Positions 46,787 to 58,941 of a stretch of DNA of 64,000 bases are shown here, piece by piece. Numbering within the stretch: the stretch's first letter is position 1; each line of letters begins with the position of its first letter. The translations under genes were made by a program, and so were the position numbers. The notes under the pieces are model-generated. The model was given only the letters and a program-made list of their open reading frames with translations, was not told the origin of the DNA and searched no databases. Origin of the DNA: Rhizomys pruinosus (Eukaryota; Chordata; Mammalia; Rodentia; Spalacidae); NCBI GenBank assembly GCA_009823505.1, contig VZQC01006636.1:509443-573442 (forward strand). Direction: 5' to 3'.

Positions 46787-47322
46787 TGTGTGTGTGTGTC
46801 TGTGTCTGTGTGTGTCTCTGTGTGTCTGTGTGTGTGTCTGTGTCTGTGTGTGTCTGTGTGTCTGTGTGTCTGTGTCTATGTGTGTGTCTGTGTCTCTGTG
46901 CGAGTGTGTCTGTGTGTGTCTGTGTCTGTGTGTGTATCTGTGTCCGTGTGTGTGTCTGTGTGTCTGTGTCTGTGTCTGTATGTGTATCTGTGTGTGTGTC
47001 TGTGTCTGTGTGTGTCTGTGCCTGTATGTGTGTCTGTGTCTGTGTGTGTCTCTGTGTGTTTCTCTGTGCCTGTGTGTCTGTGTGTGTCTGTGTGTGTCTG
47101 TGTCTGTGTGTGTCTGTGTCTGTGTGTGTCTTTGTCTGTGTGTGTGTCTGTGTGTGTCTCTGTGTCTGTGTCTGTGTGTGTCTGTGTCTGTGTCTGTGTG
47201 TGTCTGTGTGTGTCTGTGTCTGTGTGTGTCTGTGTGTCTGTGTCTGTGTATGTGTCTGTGTCTGTGTGTGTGTCTATGTGCCTGTGTGTCTGTGTCTGTG
47301 TGTGTCTGTGTCTGTGTGTGTA
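46787..47322. repeat. Long (TG)n/(TCTG)n microsatellite, about 530 bp
   Basis: Alternating TGTG and TCTGTG blocks with rare substitutions. It generates long open frames in several registers (Cys/Val/Ser or Thr/His/Asp-rich) that are artefacts. It lies at the TG-rich edge of the SINE at 47323-47766. Confidence 0.97.
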
Positions 47323-47766
47323 TGCATGTAGAGGCCAGTGATCAACCTCGGATGTCTTCATTTGCTCTCCAACTTATTTGGGGGGACAGATTCTCTCCAA
47401 TTTATTTGGGGGGACAGATTCGCTCCAACTTATTTGTGGGGACAGATTCTCTCCAACTTATTTGAGGGGACAGATTCTCTCCAATTTATTTGTGGACAAA
47501 TTCTCTCCAACTTATTTGGGGGACAGATTCTCTCCAACTTATTTGGGGGACAGATCCTCTCCAACTTATTTGGGGGCAGATTCTCTTCACTGTCTAGATG
47601 GGCTGGCCATCAAGCTCTCAGGAGCCATCTGTCTCCACTTTCTCAGTGCTGGGGTACATGAGAGTGCCGCTGCACCCAGCTTTTACATGGGTGACATGGC
47701 TCCAAACTCAGGTGTTCATACTTACAGAACAAGAATTTTACCCACAAAGCCACCTCCTCAGCCCCC
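47323..47766 (-). mobile_element. B4-type SINE containing a 28-bp minisatellite
   Basis: Outer parts GAGGCCAGTGATCAACCTCG and TTTTACATGGGTGACATGGC...CCACCTCCTCAGCCCC match an antisense B4-like SINE. The middle is replaced by a tandem array. Confidence 0.6.
47365..47582. repeat. 28-bp minisatellite, 8 units
   Basis: The unit CTCTCCAACTTATTTGGGGG+GACAGATT has four units of 28 bp followed by four of 26, 27, 27 and 26 bp, shortened mainly in the G run. Confidence 0.95.
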
Positions 47767-47839
47767 AAAGAACACAAATTTCTATATATTCCAGATTCTA
47801 TATATTCCAGATTAAAACTAATATATATTATTTTTGAAA

Positions 47840-48985
47840 TGCTTAATTGTAATATTGATTAGATTACAAATGGAATACTTAACTCAAAAAATGAAAAAAG
47901 AATACATTCATAAAAATGGTTCAATGCAGAAATAATTTCATTCAGCCTTCTAAAATTTTTTAAAATAAACTTTTGATAGCTCAACAATGTGAATAAAACT
48001 AATGAACTCAGATGAAAATAAGCATGGCTTATTAACAAGAGGACATTATCTTTCAAAGCTGTTTAAGAGAGTATTATGTATACCTTCTAAGAGATTTTTC
48101 AGAAACTAGGTGGGAAATTTTCAAAACTGAGTTTCCTATCAGTACCATCACCGAGAACATAAAAGGGGAAATTTTTAATATATTAAAGACCTCAAAGTTA
48201 TAGATCTTTAAGAATGGACAAAAAGATCTGCATAGATATTTACATTTAGCTAGGGAAAGACATTTTAAGTGAAAACACAATAGTATAAGACACAAGAAAA
48301 GTGATCAATTCACTTGTATAAAGGTATGGAAAATATTTGGAAAAGTACAATAATTCATTATAGAAATAGTTTTTAAACAAATTTAAATAGTTATTCAGAC
48401 CATAATAAGAATAAGAAAAATAAAAGTAATTCTTAGAAAAGACAGACATCTGAAAATTTGCTTTATCTCATAAGTTTCAATAGAAATGCAATTTAACAGT
48501 TAAATATTTAAAGTACAAAAAATACAAAGATTTATCATAATTACATTATTCAGTATTGATAAATGTGTTCTTATATGTTCTGAGGCATAATGCCATAAAA
48601 CAAGGGATTTATCATTGGTCATAACATAGATCCAATAGACCTTAGTTTATAAATATATGCAATAGAAATTAAGGACAAAATTGTGCAAACAGGTGTATTC
48701 CAGAATACATCTTCAAGATAGTGAAAAAGGGAGGAGAATTTTAATGTCTATATAAGGAGAAGCAGGTAAAATACATTAGACCTGTGAGATGTCAAAATTA
48801 TTTGCAAGAATAATTAATGATATTGGAAGGTTCTAACATTTTATAAGCAGAAAACACAAGATATAAAATATCTCATATATTATGAACTGAATCCATAGAA
48901 AAATATTTCAGAAAAAGTGAACCAAATGTGAATAGTACGTATCTGGATTGTGGGATTTAGTCTGATTCTTGTGTCATTTAAAAAA
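47840..48985. other. Spacer, no gene seen
   Basis: Strongly AT-rich, unique-looking. No coding signal. Confidence 0.5.
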
Positions 48986-48994
48986 TTCAGACCT

Positions 48995-49156
48995 TAGCCA
49001 GGCGTGGTGGTGCACGCCCTTAATCCTAGCACTTGGGAGGCAGAGGCAGGTGGATCTTTGTGAGTTCAAGGCCAGCCTGGTTTACAGAGTGAGTTCCAGG
49101 ACAGCTGGGGCTATAGGGAGACTCTGTCTCAAAAACACCAAAAAAAAAAAAAAAAA
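48995..49156 (+). mobile_element. B1 SINE
   Basis: GCCAGGCGTGGTGGTGCACG start and a 16-A tail. Flanks TCAGACCT are at 48987-48994 and 49157-49164. Confidence 0.93.
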
Positions 49157-49164
49157 TCAGACCT

Positions 49165-49719
49165 GAGATTTCTACTAAGGAAATATATTACCTTTATAGT
49201 CAACAAAATAATTTAACAAAATAACTTTTATTATCTGAACCCGTAATACCCTGAGTGTCTTTTTTTTTTTTTTTTTTAGTTGATTAGGCACACTGGTCAC
49301 TATCAAGATGACCTATGGCGGTAGAAATATATGTGTAAATCTCTTTGTAATTTATAGTGTCACTATGAGAAAAATATTAATAAGGAAATCACGATTGTAC
49401 CTACCTCTCTGAATGTTCAGTAGCAACAAGTCCATTCCATAATGAGTCGTTTTACTTGCAGAGAACCAGTTACATGTTAGCATTCACTGACCCATTACTA
49501 CATGGTACCTTATAAGTACATCCATTTTTAGCTTAAGTATATTTCTTTTCCTCAATGGTGACTTGAAAATGACTGCCAAAGAAAAAAATTATAAATAAAA
49601 CTGAGTAGGATGGGTCAGATTTATTTTTAGTAAAGAACTTTAAAGTGGAAAAGTTAGGGATTGAAATCTCCATATTAGCCCTACATGAAAGTTTTCTTAG
49701 ACTAACAGATTGCTGAAGT
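49165..49719. other. Spacer, no gene seen
   Basis: AT-rich with a 20-T run at 49261-49279. No coding signal. Confidence 0.5.
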
Positions 49720-49910
49720 CAGCATTTTCCCTTTATTTTTATATTACTCTAAAATATGCATACATACCCTTTACCCATATACCAAAATTAAAATGTCTGA
49801 AAATAAGTGGTCGATTAATTCTAGAGCCCATTAAGGGATTCATATTTTAACCTTACCATTGCTCTCAGATAAAAAGAAATATAACATTAATGAGGTTAGC
49901 AGTTTAAGCC
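49720..49910 (-). mobile_element. L1 3' UTR fragment, antisense
   Basis: TTATATTACTCTAAAATATG and AAATGTCTGAAAATAAGTGG match 36750-36930 and 52800-52960. Confidence 0.7.
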
Positions 49911-50516
49911 TTTTTTAAGTAAGCCTATACTCAGACAAGGATACCTGCATGGATTCCTCAAGGTCTGGATCCAAATTGGTTACAAACTCAGAACCCTATG
50001 GTTTTTTTGTGTTTATGTGATCTTCCTAGATCAGGAATCCTCAGACTCTGCCCTCATCAGCATTTTCATGAATGGATTCGAGAAACATTTAATAGATGTT
50101 ATACATATGCAAAAAGCCAGGGCTCTGACCTCTCTGCTCCCAGAGGACTAGAATTAGCAGCTTCAGCCAAGATGGCATCCAAATCAACTTAGCCTCTTGT
50201 GACCATGGATGACATGTGTGGCCAGAGAGTAAGAAAGGAGCCAGCCAGGCTGGGCTAACAGCCTCTCTCTCCATGGCTGTGAATAGAAAGTGACCTTTAG
50301 AACCTGAAAACTAAGAATTCTGGTAATGGGAAAAGGGTGCATGAGCCTGTACCACTATAAAACATCCCTAAAATATTTGTTTAACATAGTTATATGGAAG
50401 ATGGAGCAGATGGCCTGCAAAAACATCTAAGTCACAGCAAAACTGATCTTCTACTATGATTAATGCCTTGAGCATAGACGTGTAAGCTGAAGGATCTGCT
50501 ACTTAATGTTAAAAAT
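49911..50516. other. Spacer, no gene seen
   Basis: Moderate GC, no recognised repeat. The 64-codon plus frame at 49998 has no domain. Confidence 0.5.
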
Positions 50517-50530
50517 AAGAATCTTCTTGA

Positions 50531-51155
50531 AAGGCTATATATTATACTGTTTAAATACCTAAATATCTAATTGCATGTGCTTCATTAGTAGGATCGAAAG
50601 GTTAAGCCTGGACAAGCTGGCAGCCCATGAAAGAAAACAGCCAGAACTGACTAGAGACCAAGACATCAGCTCCAGAGAAAGTAGAGTGCTTTGCTTCTCA
50701 TCCACCTGTGCCCCTTTTCTAAGCCTAGGGAACAATCTGTGGAAGAGAGGGCATGATAGAATGTAAGGGGTTCGATTGGGGTTAATGGTGAAACTACAAT
50801 AATATAGACTGGACACTCATTTGATCAACTTGATTGAACATACAAGCCCCCCCCCCCGCTGGATGGTGGGACCCATGAGCTGTGTGGGTTTGGGCACAAC
50901 TGCTTGCAAATTGGTTTTACATGAAGGATGCTTGTACTCACAAATTATCACCTATTGTTAACAAAAATTAAAACAAAACAAAACAAAAAAGCAGAGAAAG
51001 ATGCAGAAAACTTATGGCAGAATGCACGATCTGCGATGGGTAGGGGTGGGGTGGGGGGGAAGGGAAGGGGATATATGCCTGAGCTGAATTGGAGAATGGT
51101 GTATGGAATGCACAAAGCATCAATAAAAAAAAATAATAAATTAATAAAAAAAAAA
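50531..51155 (+). mobile_element. 5'-truncated L1 with 14-bp target duplication (copy C)
   Basis: 625 bp of sense L1 3' UTR with a G-rich tract at 51037-51070, CAAAGCATCAATAAAAAA and an A-rich tail. Perfect flanks AAGAATCTTCTTGA are at 50517-50530 and 51156-51169. Same 3' UTR family as 1921-2590 and 3429-4112. Confidence 0.93.
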
Positions 51156-51489
51156 AAGAATCTTCTTGAGACTAAGAGTTTTGTTAGCTCCTCTATTTTA
51201 ACTATGTGATCTGGATTCTTCAGTCTCTGTATATCCACATTTCCATATTGAAAGAAGGGGGCAAAATACTATTGACAGAAGACCAAAAATAAATACTTGA
51301 TTTACAGAAGCCAAGGTCAGGTGTATTGACCGCAATGTGGAAGGTTCTTTAGCCTATTAAAATTAATATATATTTGATGGCGACTGATATTTGTATAATA
51401 GTATCTCACATAACACAATTCACTTTTGGTTCAAAGTATGTGCTCGAATCATACTCAAGTGGCAGGCAAGAGTTCTATGGCAATAAAAT

Positions 51490-53320
51490 ATTTCTTTTTT
51501 TCTTTTTTTATTGTTATTAAACTTTTTCCATAAGTCTTACATCATTTCTCAATCGAATCTAGAGTTACTTCCCTTTCCATGCCCCCACCCCACCCAAGTC
51601 CCTGCACTCTGTCATATATGTTCTGCATATTTTTCTGAGTCTTTCCAGAGTTTTTTTTCAGTTATTTTGTTGTTGTTCTTTCCAACTTGTATTGCTACAT
51701 TATATATACATATATATCACATATCACTTGAATTGGAGGATTTTTTTTCCTAAAAGATGTCATATTTTCCTTAAGGGAGTGCTTGAAGGCTCCTCTTTGG
51801 CAAGCCCAAACAACCATCAATCTTACACTTGTGCTCCACATTAGGGTCTTTCCCTCCCATAGTCCCCTAAATGAGGTCCAGCAAGCACGCGTCCTGTCTT
51901 GATCCCCCTGCACTGGCTTCCATGATACAGTCGAGGTAGTCCAACAATGGCAGTCCATGTTCTGACAAGGCTGAATTCCCATTAGCTGCTTAGTTCACAA
52001 GCTGGGTATCTCAACAGTCCTCACTCCACATTGGAAGGTTAAAAAGCTGTATCTCATGTCCTTGAGGAGTACCAAAAGTAGTGGCAGCCATAGAGCAGAT
52101 GCACCTGCCTGTAAGAATTGTAGACAGGCCAAACAACAGTGCTCTCTCTTTTCTTTTTGTCTTTTTACTAAGATCTCAAGTTTTATGTCTGCAGCACAGT
52201 TTCTCTGGTCTTACTGATTATTTATATATGGTTGTACTTTCCTTCTGGATGCTTAAGACCACATAGTTAGCCCAGATTAACCAAGGTTTTGTTTTCTTGA
52301 AGTCAGTTGAGGATCTGATCCTCAGGGGTCTCTTGGGTTTTTTTTGCAGGGGGGAGGGTGGGAACCCCTTGCTCCTTTAAGCTCCTCATCCACCAGTTCC
52401 ATCCACTTGAGGATAAAATCAGGTCTTGCTAGACCAGGTTTCCTTTTCTGAAGCATGAGCAGACTTTCCTCTTTATAGACTGGACACTGGCTGAAGTCCC
52501 CTTAGTGGCTCTCCAAGACCTCCCTGTACAGGAAGACTGGTGACCCACCTCTACAGGACATTTTAAGAGATGCCCCTATGCATAATCCCCTAAGACTTGG
52601 CTGACCTCTGAGGGCAAGAAACAAAGTTATCCCCCAGGTGCCTCAGCCAAATTGGCATGGACATCAAGTATGGTCGTTAAGCACCTAGAAAGGCTAAGTT
52701 GCACCAGCCTGTTACATTGCACCTATATTAACACTGTATCCTTTGGAAACAAACTGTGTAATTTCCATATCATATTTCTTGATTCACATCTTTCCATTTT
52801 AATCCCGTATTACTCTAAATGATGCACACATACCCTCCATCATATACTAAAAATCCAAGGTCTGAAAATACGTGTTAGGTCAGCTCTAGAACCTATGTAG
52901 GGATTCCCAATACAAGAGCACAGTTGTCTTTAGATCATGAGAAATATAACATTAACATTGCTCATTTTGTCTTACACCTAGGTACTTGGTACTAGCATCC
53001 ACAGATGAGGGATACCATTCATCTTTTGTTTTTCCTGGGACTGTGTTACTTCACTTAGCATAAAATCTTCTAGTTACATCCATTTACCTGTAAATTTCAT
53101 GATGTCATCTTTCTTTACCACTGCATAGTACTCCATTGTGTAGATGTACAACATTTTCTGTATCCACTCATCGATTGAGGGGCACTTGGATTGGTTCCAA
53201 CTCTTCACTATTGTGAAGAGAGCTGCAGTAAACGTGTATCTCTGCTGTACATGTATCTCTGCTGTAAGACGAGTCTGATGGAGATATACCAAGAAGTCTT
53301 ATGGCTGGGTCAGGTGGTAG
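51490..53320 (-). mobile_element. L1, antisense, 3' UTR to ORF2 3' region
   Basis: Starts TTTTTATTGTTATTAAACTT with a C-rich complement of the polypurine tract at 51580. It passes through the segment shared with 29133-29560 and reaches TGGGACTGTGTTACTTCACT and TACTCCATTGTGTAGATGTA near 53040-53150. A small tandem duplication (GTATCTCTGCTGTA) lies near 53240. Confidence 0.75.
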
Positions 53321-55523
53321 GCAAATCTAACCCTATGAACCAGAATCTTCTCTTTGTGAAGTAGAAAGCCAAGATGCATATCCCTTAGTCATTCAGGACA
53401 ATGAGTGAAGTAGATAATTACACTCACAGAAGTTGATACGGCTTTTTATTTTCCTGTCCAGTCTTTGAGGGCTAGGGATACTGAATCAATTCCTTTGAGT
53501 AAAAGGGTCACTAATGAAAATATCACAATCTTCCATGTTAATCTAGCATTTTAACTTTTGAAGCAGCTATATTATTTAGACTAGACATGTTTTTAAAGAT
53601 AAACCCATTCTCTAAATGCTAAACTATTATCAAAACTACTCTATCCTAAGCTAATATCAACAAGGCCACAATTAGCAAAAAGGTTTTATAAAATTTTTAT
53701 GTTTTCAAAATAATATCACTGTCATCTAAAATTGTATCATTTATCGTCACTCTGCATTTCTAAAACTAGCCATTGCTAATGATATTTATGGGTATCAAAT
53801 GGGAGTAAGCAAAAGATTCAGACTGCTACCTTGGCAAAGATTTCATCAGAGACAATTATCAGTCCTCTGGGAACTTAAGAGGTCAAAGCATTATTAGGTG
53901 CTGCTATGAAAGTCTATTTAAACAATTCTTTACAATCAAAGAAGAAAGAATTTAAAGATGGTCTTTGAGTCAATGTCTGGAGCAACGTGTGTAAGAACAA
54001 GATGAAGATTTATTTAAGAGACAGTATTCTTGAACATGGTGAGTTTTTAAGTAGGTAAGTTAAAGGAGAGCTTCAGCTAAGAATGAAAGGAACCCTCTGT
54101 GTGCAATATTTATAAACTATAGAAAGGAAAAAACATGCCCAAAGTGGGAGAGAACACCATGTGGTTGTTCTATTCAATTACATATTTTATATTTGAAAAC
54201 AATAATGCTTTCTGATTTAAAACACTTAGCTTTACTCCCAGTTTTTTATTTGAATTGACTATAATTCAAATATATATTTGGATTACATTATTACCAAATA
54301 TATGGATATAATATATAAGGGGATATATATATCATAGGAAACTGGGAATGTGAATAGGAATTAAGTCCTAAAACTAAGTTATCTAACTCAAACAGCACAT
54401 TTCAGAATAAATCTTAGCTAATAATAAAAATACCCACTTAGAGAACTGTCTAGACAGTGTCACTCTACAGAGTCCACTGAATGTTGTGATCCCTATACCC
54501 ACAGGGTAAGGAACAATGACTACACTCAATCTAAAAACAAAGGACTCCACAATCAACTACATACAGGTGAGTGAAAACTACACCTTATTTCAAAAGTTTG
54601 AAGCAGATTAACTTGTTTTAGCCGATTTGTTTTCACTGAAGTAGACTTTGGAGTTGTACAGTAGAAATAAATTTAATATTTTTCTATGTAAATGAATGAA
54701 TAAGATGTGACTAGAAAAAATATTCTGATTCTTCCAAATCAGAGCTGTTGAGAATAATTGAAGTCACTTCTAAAATATTGTGGTGGCTATAGCTATATCT
54801 CAGCAAATGCACAAATTCCTAATAGTTGAATTTATAAGGGCTTGAAGTTCTTTCAATTTTTTCTGATTTCTGTGCTGCTACCTTGAGATTATAATTTATG
54901 AATTAAATGCATTAAGACTGATTTACCGCATGTTCGTCATCTATAGGAATCGTGAGTAGAAGAGAAAACTCAGGGAAAAATGCTAAAAACTCTGAAAAAA
55001 TGCTAAAAAAAATATGCCTTTCCTTATTTTCAGTGTAGCTGAGCTGTCCTAACTTTGACCTCTGAATCCAAAATTTGGGGCAGGTATGGAAAGGAAATTA
55101 TGCAATCTATTTTTTCACAGGGATTGGTGAAAGAGGCAGGAAATGAGAAGAGAAAGAACATAAGACCCTCTACTATTTTGTAAAAACACAGCCGAACTCT
55201 TGAAAGTCCACACATATCTAATCTAAATACTTTTGTATAGCTTCATATTTCTACTAGGAGGCAATGAGAACTACAAATTAATCTTATTTTGACTGAATTT
55301 ATCCCAAAAGGGAAAAGTGTATTTTCTTACTAACCCTCTTGTACCTTAGGAACAGAAATTCAAAGTAACCTTCTATCTCATATAATTCCATTTGTAAAAT
55401 GTGGGAACAAGAGGAGAATTCTACTAAATACACTTCCCAGATATAAAGGGAAGGGTGGCAAAAGAAGGGATCATGGGGAACCAGGCAAAAAATCTGGTGC
55501 TCTAGAAAGAGTTTCTAAAAAAT
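53321..55523. other. Spacer upstream of the third OR gene, no exon defined
   Basis: About 2.2 kb without young repeats, AT-rich. The 5' UTR exon and promoter of the OR at 56561 or 45706 may lie here, but nothing in the sequence fixes them. Confidence 0.4.
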
Positions 55524-55535
55524 AAAAAAGTTCCA

Positions 55536-55784
55536 GGCTGGAGTGATGGCCTAGCGGTTAAGAGCGCCGACTGCTCTTGCAGAGGACCCGGGTTCAATCC
55601 CCAGCACCCACATGGCGGCGGAGAACCGTCTGAAACTCCAATTCCAGGAGAACTCCAGTTCCAGGGGAATCCGACACCCTCTTCTGACCTCCGCGGCATT
55701 GCACGACACGGGTGCACAGACTTGCATGCAGACAGAACATTCATACACATACAGAAATAAATAAAATTAATTTAAAAATTTAAA
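55536..55784 (+). mobile_element. B2 SINE with 12-bp target duplication
   Basis: Flanks AAAAAAGTTCCA are at 55524-55535 and 55785-55796. Carries the 17-bp internal duplication and intact-looking A and B boxes (B box GGGTTCAATCC). Confidence 0.95.
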
Positions 55785-55920
55785 AAAAAAGTTCCATTGG
55801 CATTAAGAGAAATAACATGAACCTTGTGTTTGGCCTTCACACTTTAACATGCAACACACAGGTGACTTTCATGCATTTCGTGCTCATAGAAACAAATGCC
55901 CAGATTCATACATAAATATA

Positions 55921-56164
55921 TATTTTTTACTTTATTTATTTATTTTTTATGTGTATGAATGTACTGTCTGCATGTAGGTTTGTGCGCCCGTGTTGTGCAA
56001 AGCCGAGGAGATCAGAAGAGAGTGTCAGATTCCCCTGGAACTGGAGTTCTCCTGGAATTGGAGTTACAGATGGTTCTCGGCCACCATGTGGGTGCTGGGG
56101 ATCGAACCCGGGTCCTCTGCAAGAACAGTCAGTGCTCTTAACTGCTAGGCCATCTCTCCAGCCC
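55921..56164 (-). mobile_element. B2 SINE with 11-bp target duplication
   Basis: Flanks ACATAAATATA are at 55910-55920 and 56165-56175. Carries the 17-bp duplication. It lies 0.35 kb before the acceptor of the OR at 56561. Confidence 0.95.
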
Positions 56165-56504
56165 ACATAAATATAATTTTAAAATAATTGACATTGATGA
56201 TATATCAGTGTCACAAAATTCACAGTGAAAGAAAGCCATGATTGAAATTGTTCCAAGGATAAAGAAAATCTGGAAATCAACTGTAAACCAACACTGATAG
56301 GATGTTGCTTTCTTTTGATGTAATTTAGGTAAACCAGAAGGTCCACCAAAAGAAACTGGGAATAAACTAACCTAACTATGCTCTTTAAAATGATCTGGAA
56401 AGTGATCTTATCTACAGAGGTACAATGCAGCTCCTTTGATTTCAGGAGCTAATGAGGTAATGAAGGGTTTTGTGCTGAATTTAAAACATCCTAACTTAGA
56501 AATG

Positions 56505-56519
56505 TTATTTTTTTTCCAG
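56505..56519 (+). promoter_or_regulatory. Predicted 3' splice acceptor of the third OR gene's coding exon
   Basis: A run of T followed by CCAG ends at 56519, 41 bases before the OR start codon. OR genes normally have one or more 5' UTR exons spliced to a single coding exon at such a distance. It is seen as a sequence match only; transcripts would be needed to confirm it. Confidence 0.6.
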
Positions 56520-56555
56520 ATGACCATAGATTCACAGCCAGAATTAAACAGGTAG
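56520..56555 (+). CDS. Short upstream ORF (11 codons) before the third OR gene
   Basis: If the acceptor at 56518-56519 is used, the coding exon starts exactly with ATG. This opens an 11-codon frame that ends in TAG at 56553-56555, five bases before the OR ATG, in a different frame from the OR. It could lower translation of the receptor or be chance. There is no evidence that it makes a stable peptide. Confidence 0.3.
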   Translation: MTIDSQPELNR

Positions 56556-56560
56556 AAAGA

Positions 56561-57481
56561 ATGAACAATGTCACAGAGTTCATCCTCCTAGGCCTGACTC
56601 AGGACCCGCAACTGCAGAAACTCTTATTCATCTTGTGTTTACTCATCTATTTGATCACGCTGGCAGGCAACATGCTCATCTCGGTCACCATCCTCATCAG
56701 CCCAGCCCTGGGTTCCCCCATGTACTTTTTTCTGTCCTACTTGTCCATCATAGATGCTTTCTACTCTTCCTCCATAGCACCCAAAATGATCTTTGACCTA
56801 ATCTCTGAGAAGAAAACCATATCTTTCAATGGCTGCATGACTCAGCTTTTTACTGAACACTTCTTTGCTGCAGCTGAAATCATCTTACTGATTGCCATGG
56901 CCTATGACCGCTATGTGGCCATCTGCAAGCCCTTGCACTACATGACCATCATGAGTCGACCCGTGTGTGTTTCCCTAGTAGGAGCGGCTGTAATCTTGGG
57001 ATTCATTCATGGAGGGATACAGATTTTGTTTATGGCCCAATTACCATTCTGTGGCCCCAATACCATTGACCACTTTATGTGTGATCTAATACCACTCCTG
57101 AAGCTGGTCTGCACTGACACTCACGCTCTGGGGCCCCTGATTGCTGCCAACAGTGGGTCACTGTGTTTACTCACTTTCTCTGTGCTGCTTGCTTCCTATG
57201 TCATCATCCTGCACTCCCTGAGGAATCACAGCTCTGAAGGTCGCCGCAAAGCCCTGTCCACCTGTGCCTCTCATGTCACTGTAGTAGTCTTATTCTTTGT
57301 ACCTTGTACCTATTTGTACCTAAGACCCATGACCTCCTTCCCCCCTGACAAAGCTGTGACTGTGTTTTGTACTCTAGTGACACCTATGTTGAACCCTTTA
57401 ATCTACACTCTCAGAAATGAGGAAGTCAAAAAGGTTATAAAGAAGCTCTGGGGTCAAATAATGAAAGCTCATGATAAATAA
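56561..57481 (+). CDS. Olfactory receptor, family 4 (OR4C-like), intact; OR-3
   Basis: Odorant receptor GPCR, transcribed away from the OR at 44774-45706. The 306-residue frame is intact. Seen: NVT at 3-5; GN at 36-37; [10 protein letters not shown] at 53-62; Cys92 and Cys174 for the TM3-ECL2 disulfide; [10 protein letters not shown] at 113-122; [19 protein letters not shown] at 164-182; SY at 212-213; KALSTCASH at 230-238; [12 protein letters not shown] at 275-286. The N-terminus is three residues shorter than in the other two ORs; no in-frame upstream ATG extends it, because a TAG lies six bases before the ATG. A long T tract ending in CCAG (AG at 56518-56519) is a strong 3' splice acceptor 41 bases upstream. 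TM7 has [12 protein letters not shown] where its neighbours have VFYTM, a mild variant. Family 4 is clear; subfamily C is my best match from memory. Confidence 0.95.
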   Translation: MNNVTEFILLGLTQDPQLQKLLFILCLLIYLITLAGNMLISVTILISPALGSPMYFFLSYLSIIDAFYSSSIAPKMIFDLISEKKTISFNGCMTQLFTEHFFAAAEIILLIAMAYDRYVAICKPLHYMTIMSRPVCVSLVGAAVILGFIHGGIQILFMAQLPFCGPNTIDHFMCDLIPLLKLVCTDTHALGPLIAANSGSLCLLTFSVLLASYVIILHSLRNHSSEGRRKALSTCASHVTVVVLFFVPCTYLYLRPMTSFPPDKAVTVFCTLVTPMLNPLIYTLRNEEVKKVIKKLWGQIMKAHDK

Positions 57482-58075
57482 ACCCCGTGATGATATGTTT
57501 TTCAACAGAAATATGTAGGGATATTTTATATATATATATATATATCTATTCTCCTTAAATGATTAAAATGAAGAGATAGTAATTTATTCTCTCTGCACGA
57601 AACTTTAATTTAATAATAATTACTTGTATTAATGAATACAGTATGACACATATAGGCAATATATAATCAAATTGGGGTAGGATTTCCATCTCATTAAAAA
57701 TCAATAATTTCTTTGTGTTGGGAATCTTTAAACTCTTTTCTAGTTCCTCATGAGATATATAATAAACTATTGTGAACTATCTTCATCTTATTCAGCATAA
57801 TGCATATTCCTCCTATGCAACTGTATTTTAGTACTTGTTATCCAACCTCACAAATCCCCCTCCTTCCCATGCTTCCTGTCCTCTAGTCACCACTGCTCTA
57901 CTTTCAGCTTCTATGACAACAACCTTTGTGCCTTTCTCATATGATTGAGAACATATAGTATTTTGCTTTCTGTAGCTAGCTATTTCCTTTATATCATAAC
58001 TTCTAGTTCAGCCTACCTTGCCACAAATTACAGGATTACATTCATTTTATAACTGATATTATTCCATGGGTAGAC
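57482..58075. other. 3' flank of the third OR gene
   Basis: Contains a (TA)n run at 57527-57546. Candidate polyadenylation signals are ATTAAA near 57560 and AATAAA at 57760-57765. Otherwise no feature. Confidence 0.45.
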
Positions 58076-58087
58076 ATATCACATTTT

Positions 58088-58763
58088 ATTTTTTAATACA
58101 TTTGTTGATAAATTGTGTATTTCACTCATCATCTTTCAGTCCAATGTAGACACGTTCCCCTCTCCCCGCCCCCACCCCACCCCTGTTCATGCCTTCTGCC
58201 GTACATGTCTTGAAGCTTTCTCTCAGTCTTTCCAAAGTTTTTCACTGCAGAGGCTTGTGGTTTTAGGGCAGATTTAACTGTATCATTCAGTTCTTTAACC
58301 CAGTCTTTACGTTGTTGTTGTTCCCTCCCCTTTATATTGCTCCAACATATGCCTATGTAATCATCACATGTGATCAAAATTATGACCTCTGAGAATAAAC
58401 TGTATATTAATTCCAAAATATGTTTAGGGAATTCACATTTCCCCCTTTAATTTTATAGTACTCTTTAAAATATGAATGCTTTACCAGACTTCAAGCTGTA
58501 TAGCAGTGCTATAGTCACAAAGACAGCCTGATACTGGCACAAAAACAGACCCGTTGACCAATGGAACAAAATCAAAGAGCCAAACTTGAGCTTACACAAT
58601 TTCAGCCACCTCATATTTAACGAAGGGGCAAAAAAAGCTCAATGGAGGAAGGCTAGCATCTTCAGCCAATGGTGCTGGCAAAACGGGATCACCATTTGTA
58701 GAAGAACAAAATTAAACCCCTACCTCTCACCCTGTACAAAAATCAATTCCAAGTGGATCAAAG
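58088..58763 (-). mobile_element. Twin-primed L1 insertion with target duplication
   Basis: 58088-58490 is the antisense 3' end (C-rich polypurine complement at 58160-58185). 58491-58763 is sense ORF2-3' sequence (GATACTGGCACAAAAACAGA, CCAAGTGGATCAAAGA). The outer flanks ATATCACATTTT (58076-58087) and ATACCACATTTT (58764-58775) differ at one base, fitting one insertion event with an inverted 5' segment. Confidence 0.85.
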
Positions 58764-58941
58764 ATACCACATTTTCTTAATCGATGTCCCATTGATTGAC
58801 ATATGAATTTTTATTGAGATTATGTATAGGGTAGCTGGACTGACATATTTGCTAGCAAACACTCCATAGGAATAGTCACAAGGGCCCACAGTACCTTTAG
58901 GAGACCCTGGGGTTCTTAATTTCTTTAAAATAAGAAGGAAA

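Noticed and set aside
46723..47465. Long open frames of about 160-240 codons (Cys/Val/Ser-rich on plus, Thr/His/Asp-rich on minus)
   Set aside because: They are translations of a TG/TCTG microsatellite in several registers; no stop codon can arise from the unit. No gene signals.
55536..55784. tRNA gene suggested by A and B box sequence
   Set aside because: The tRNA-like head belongs to a B2 SINE with tail and target duplication; there is no cloverleaf with anticodon.
57527..57546. Regulatory TATA elements downstream of the third OR gene
   Set aside because: A plain (TA)n microsatellite with no promoter context.
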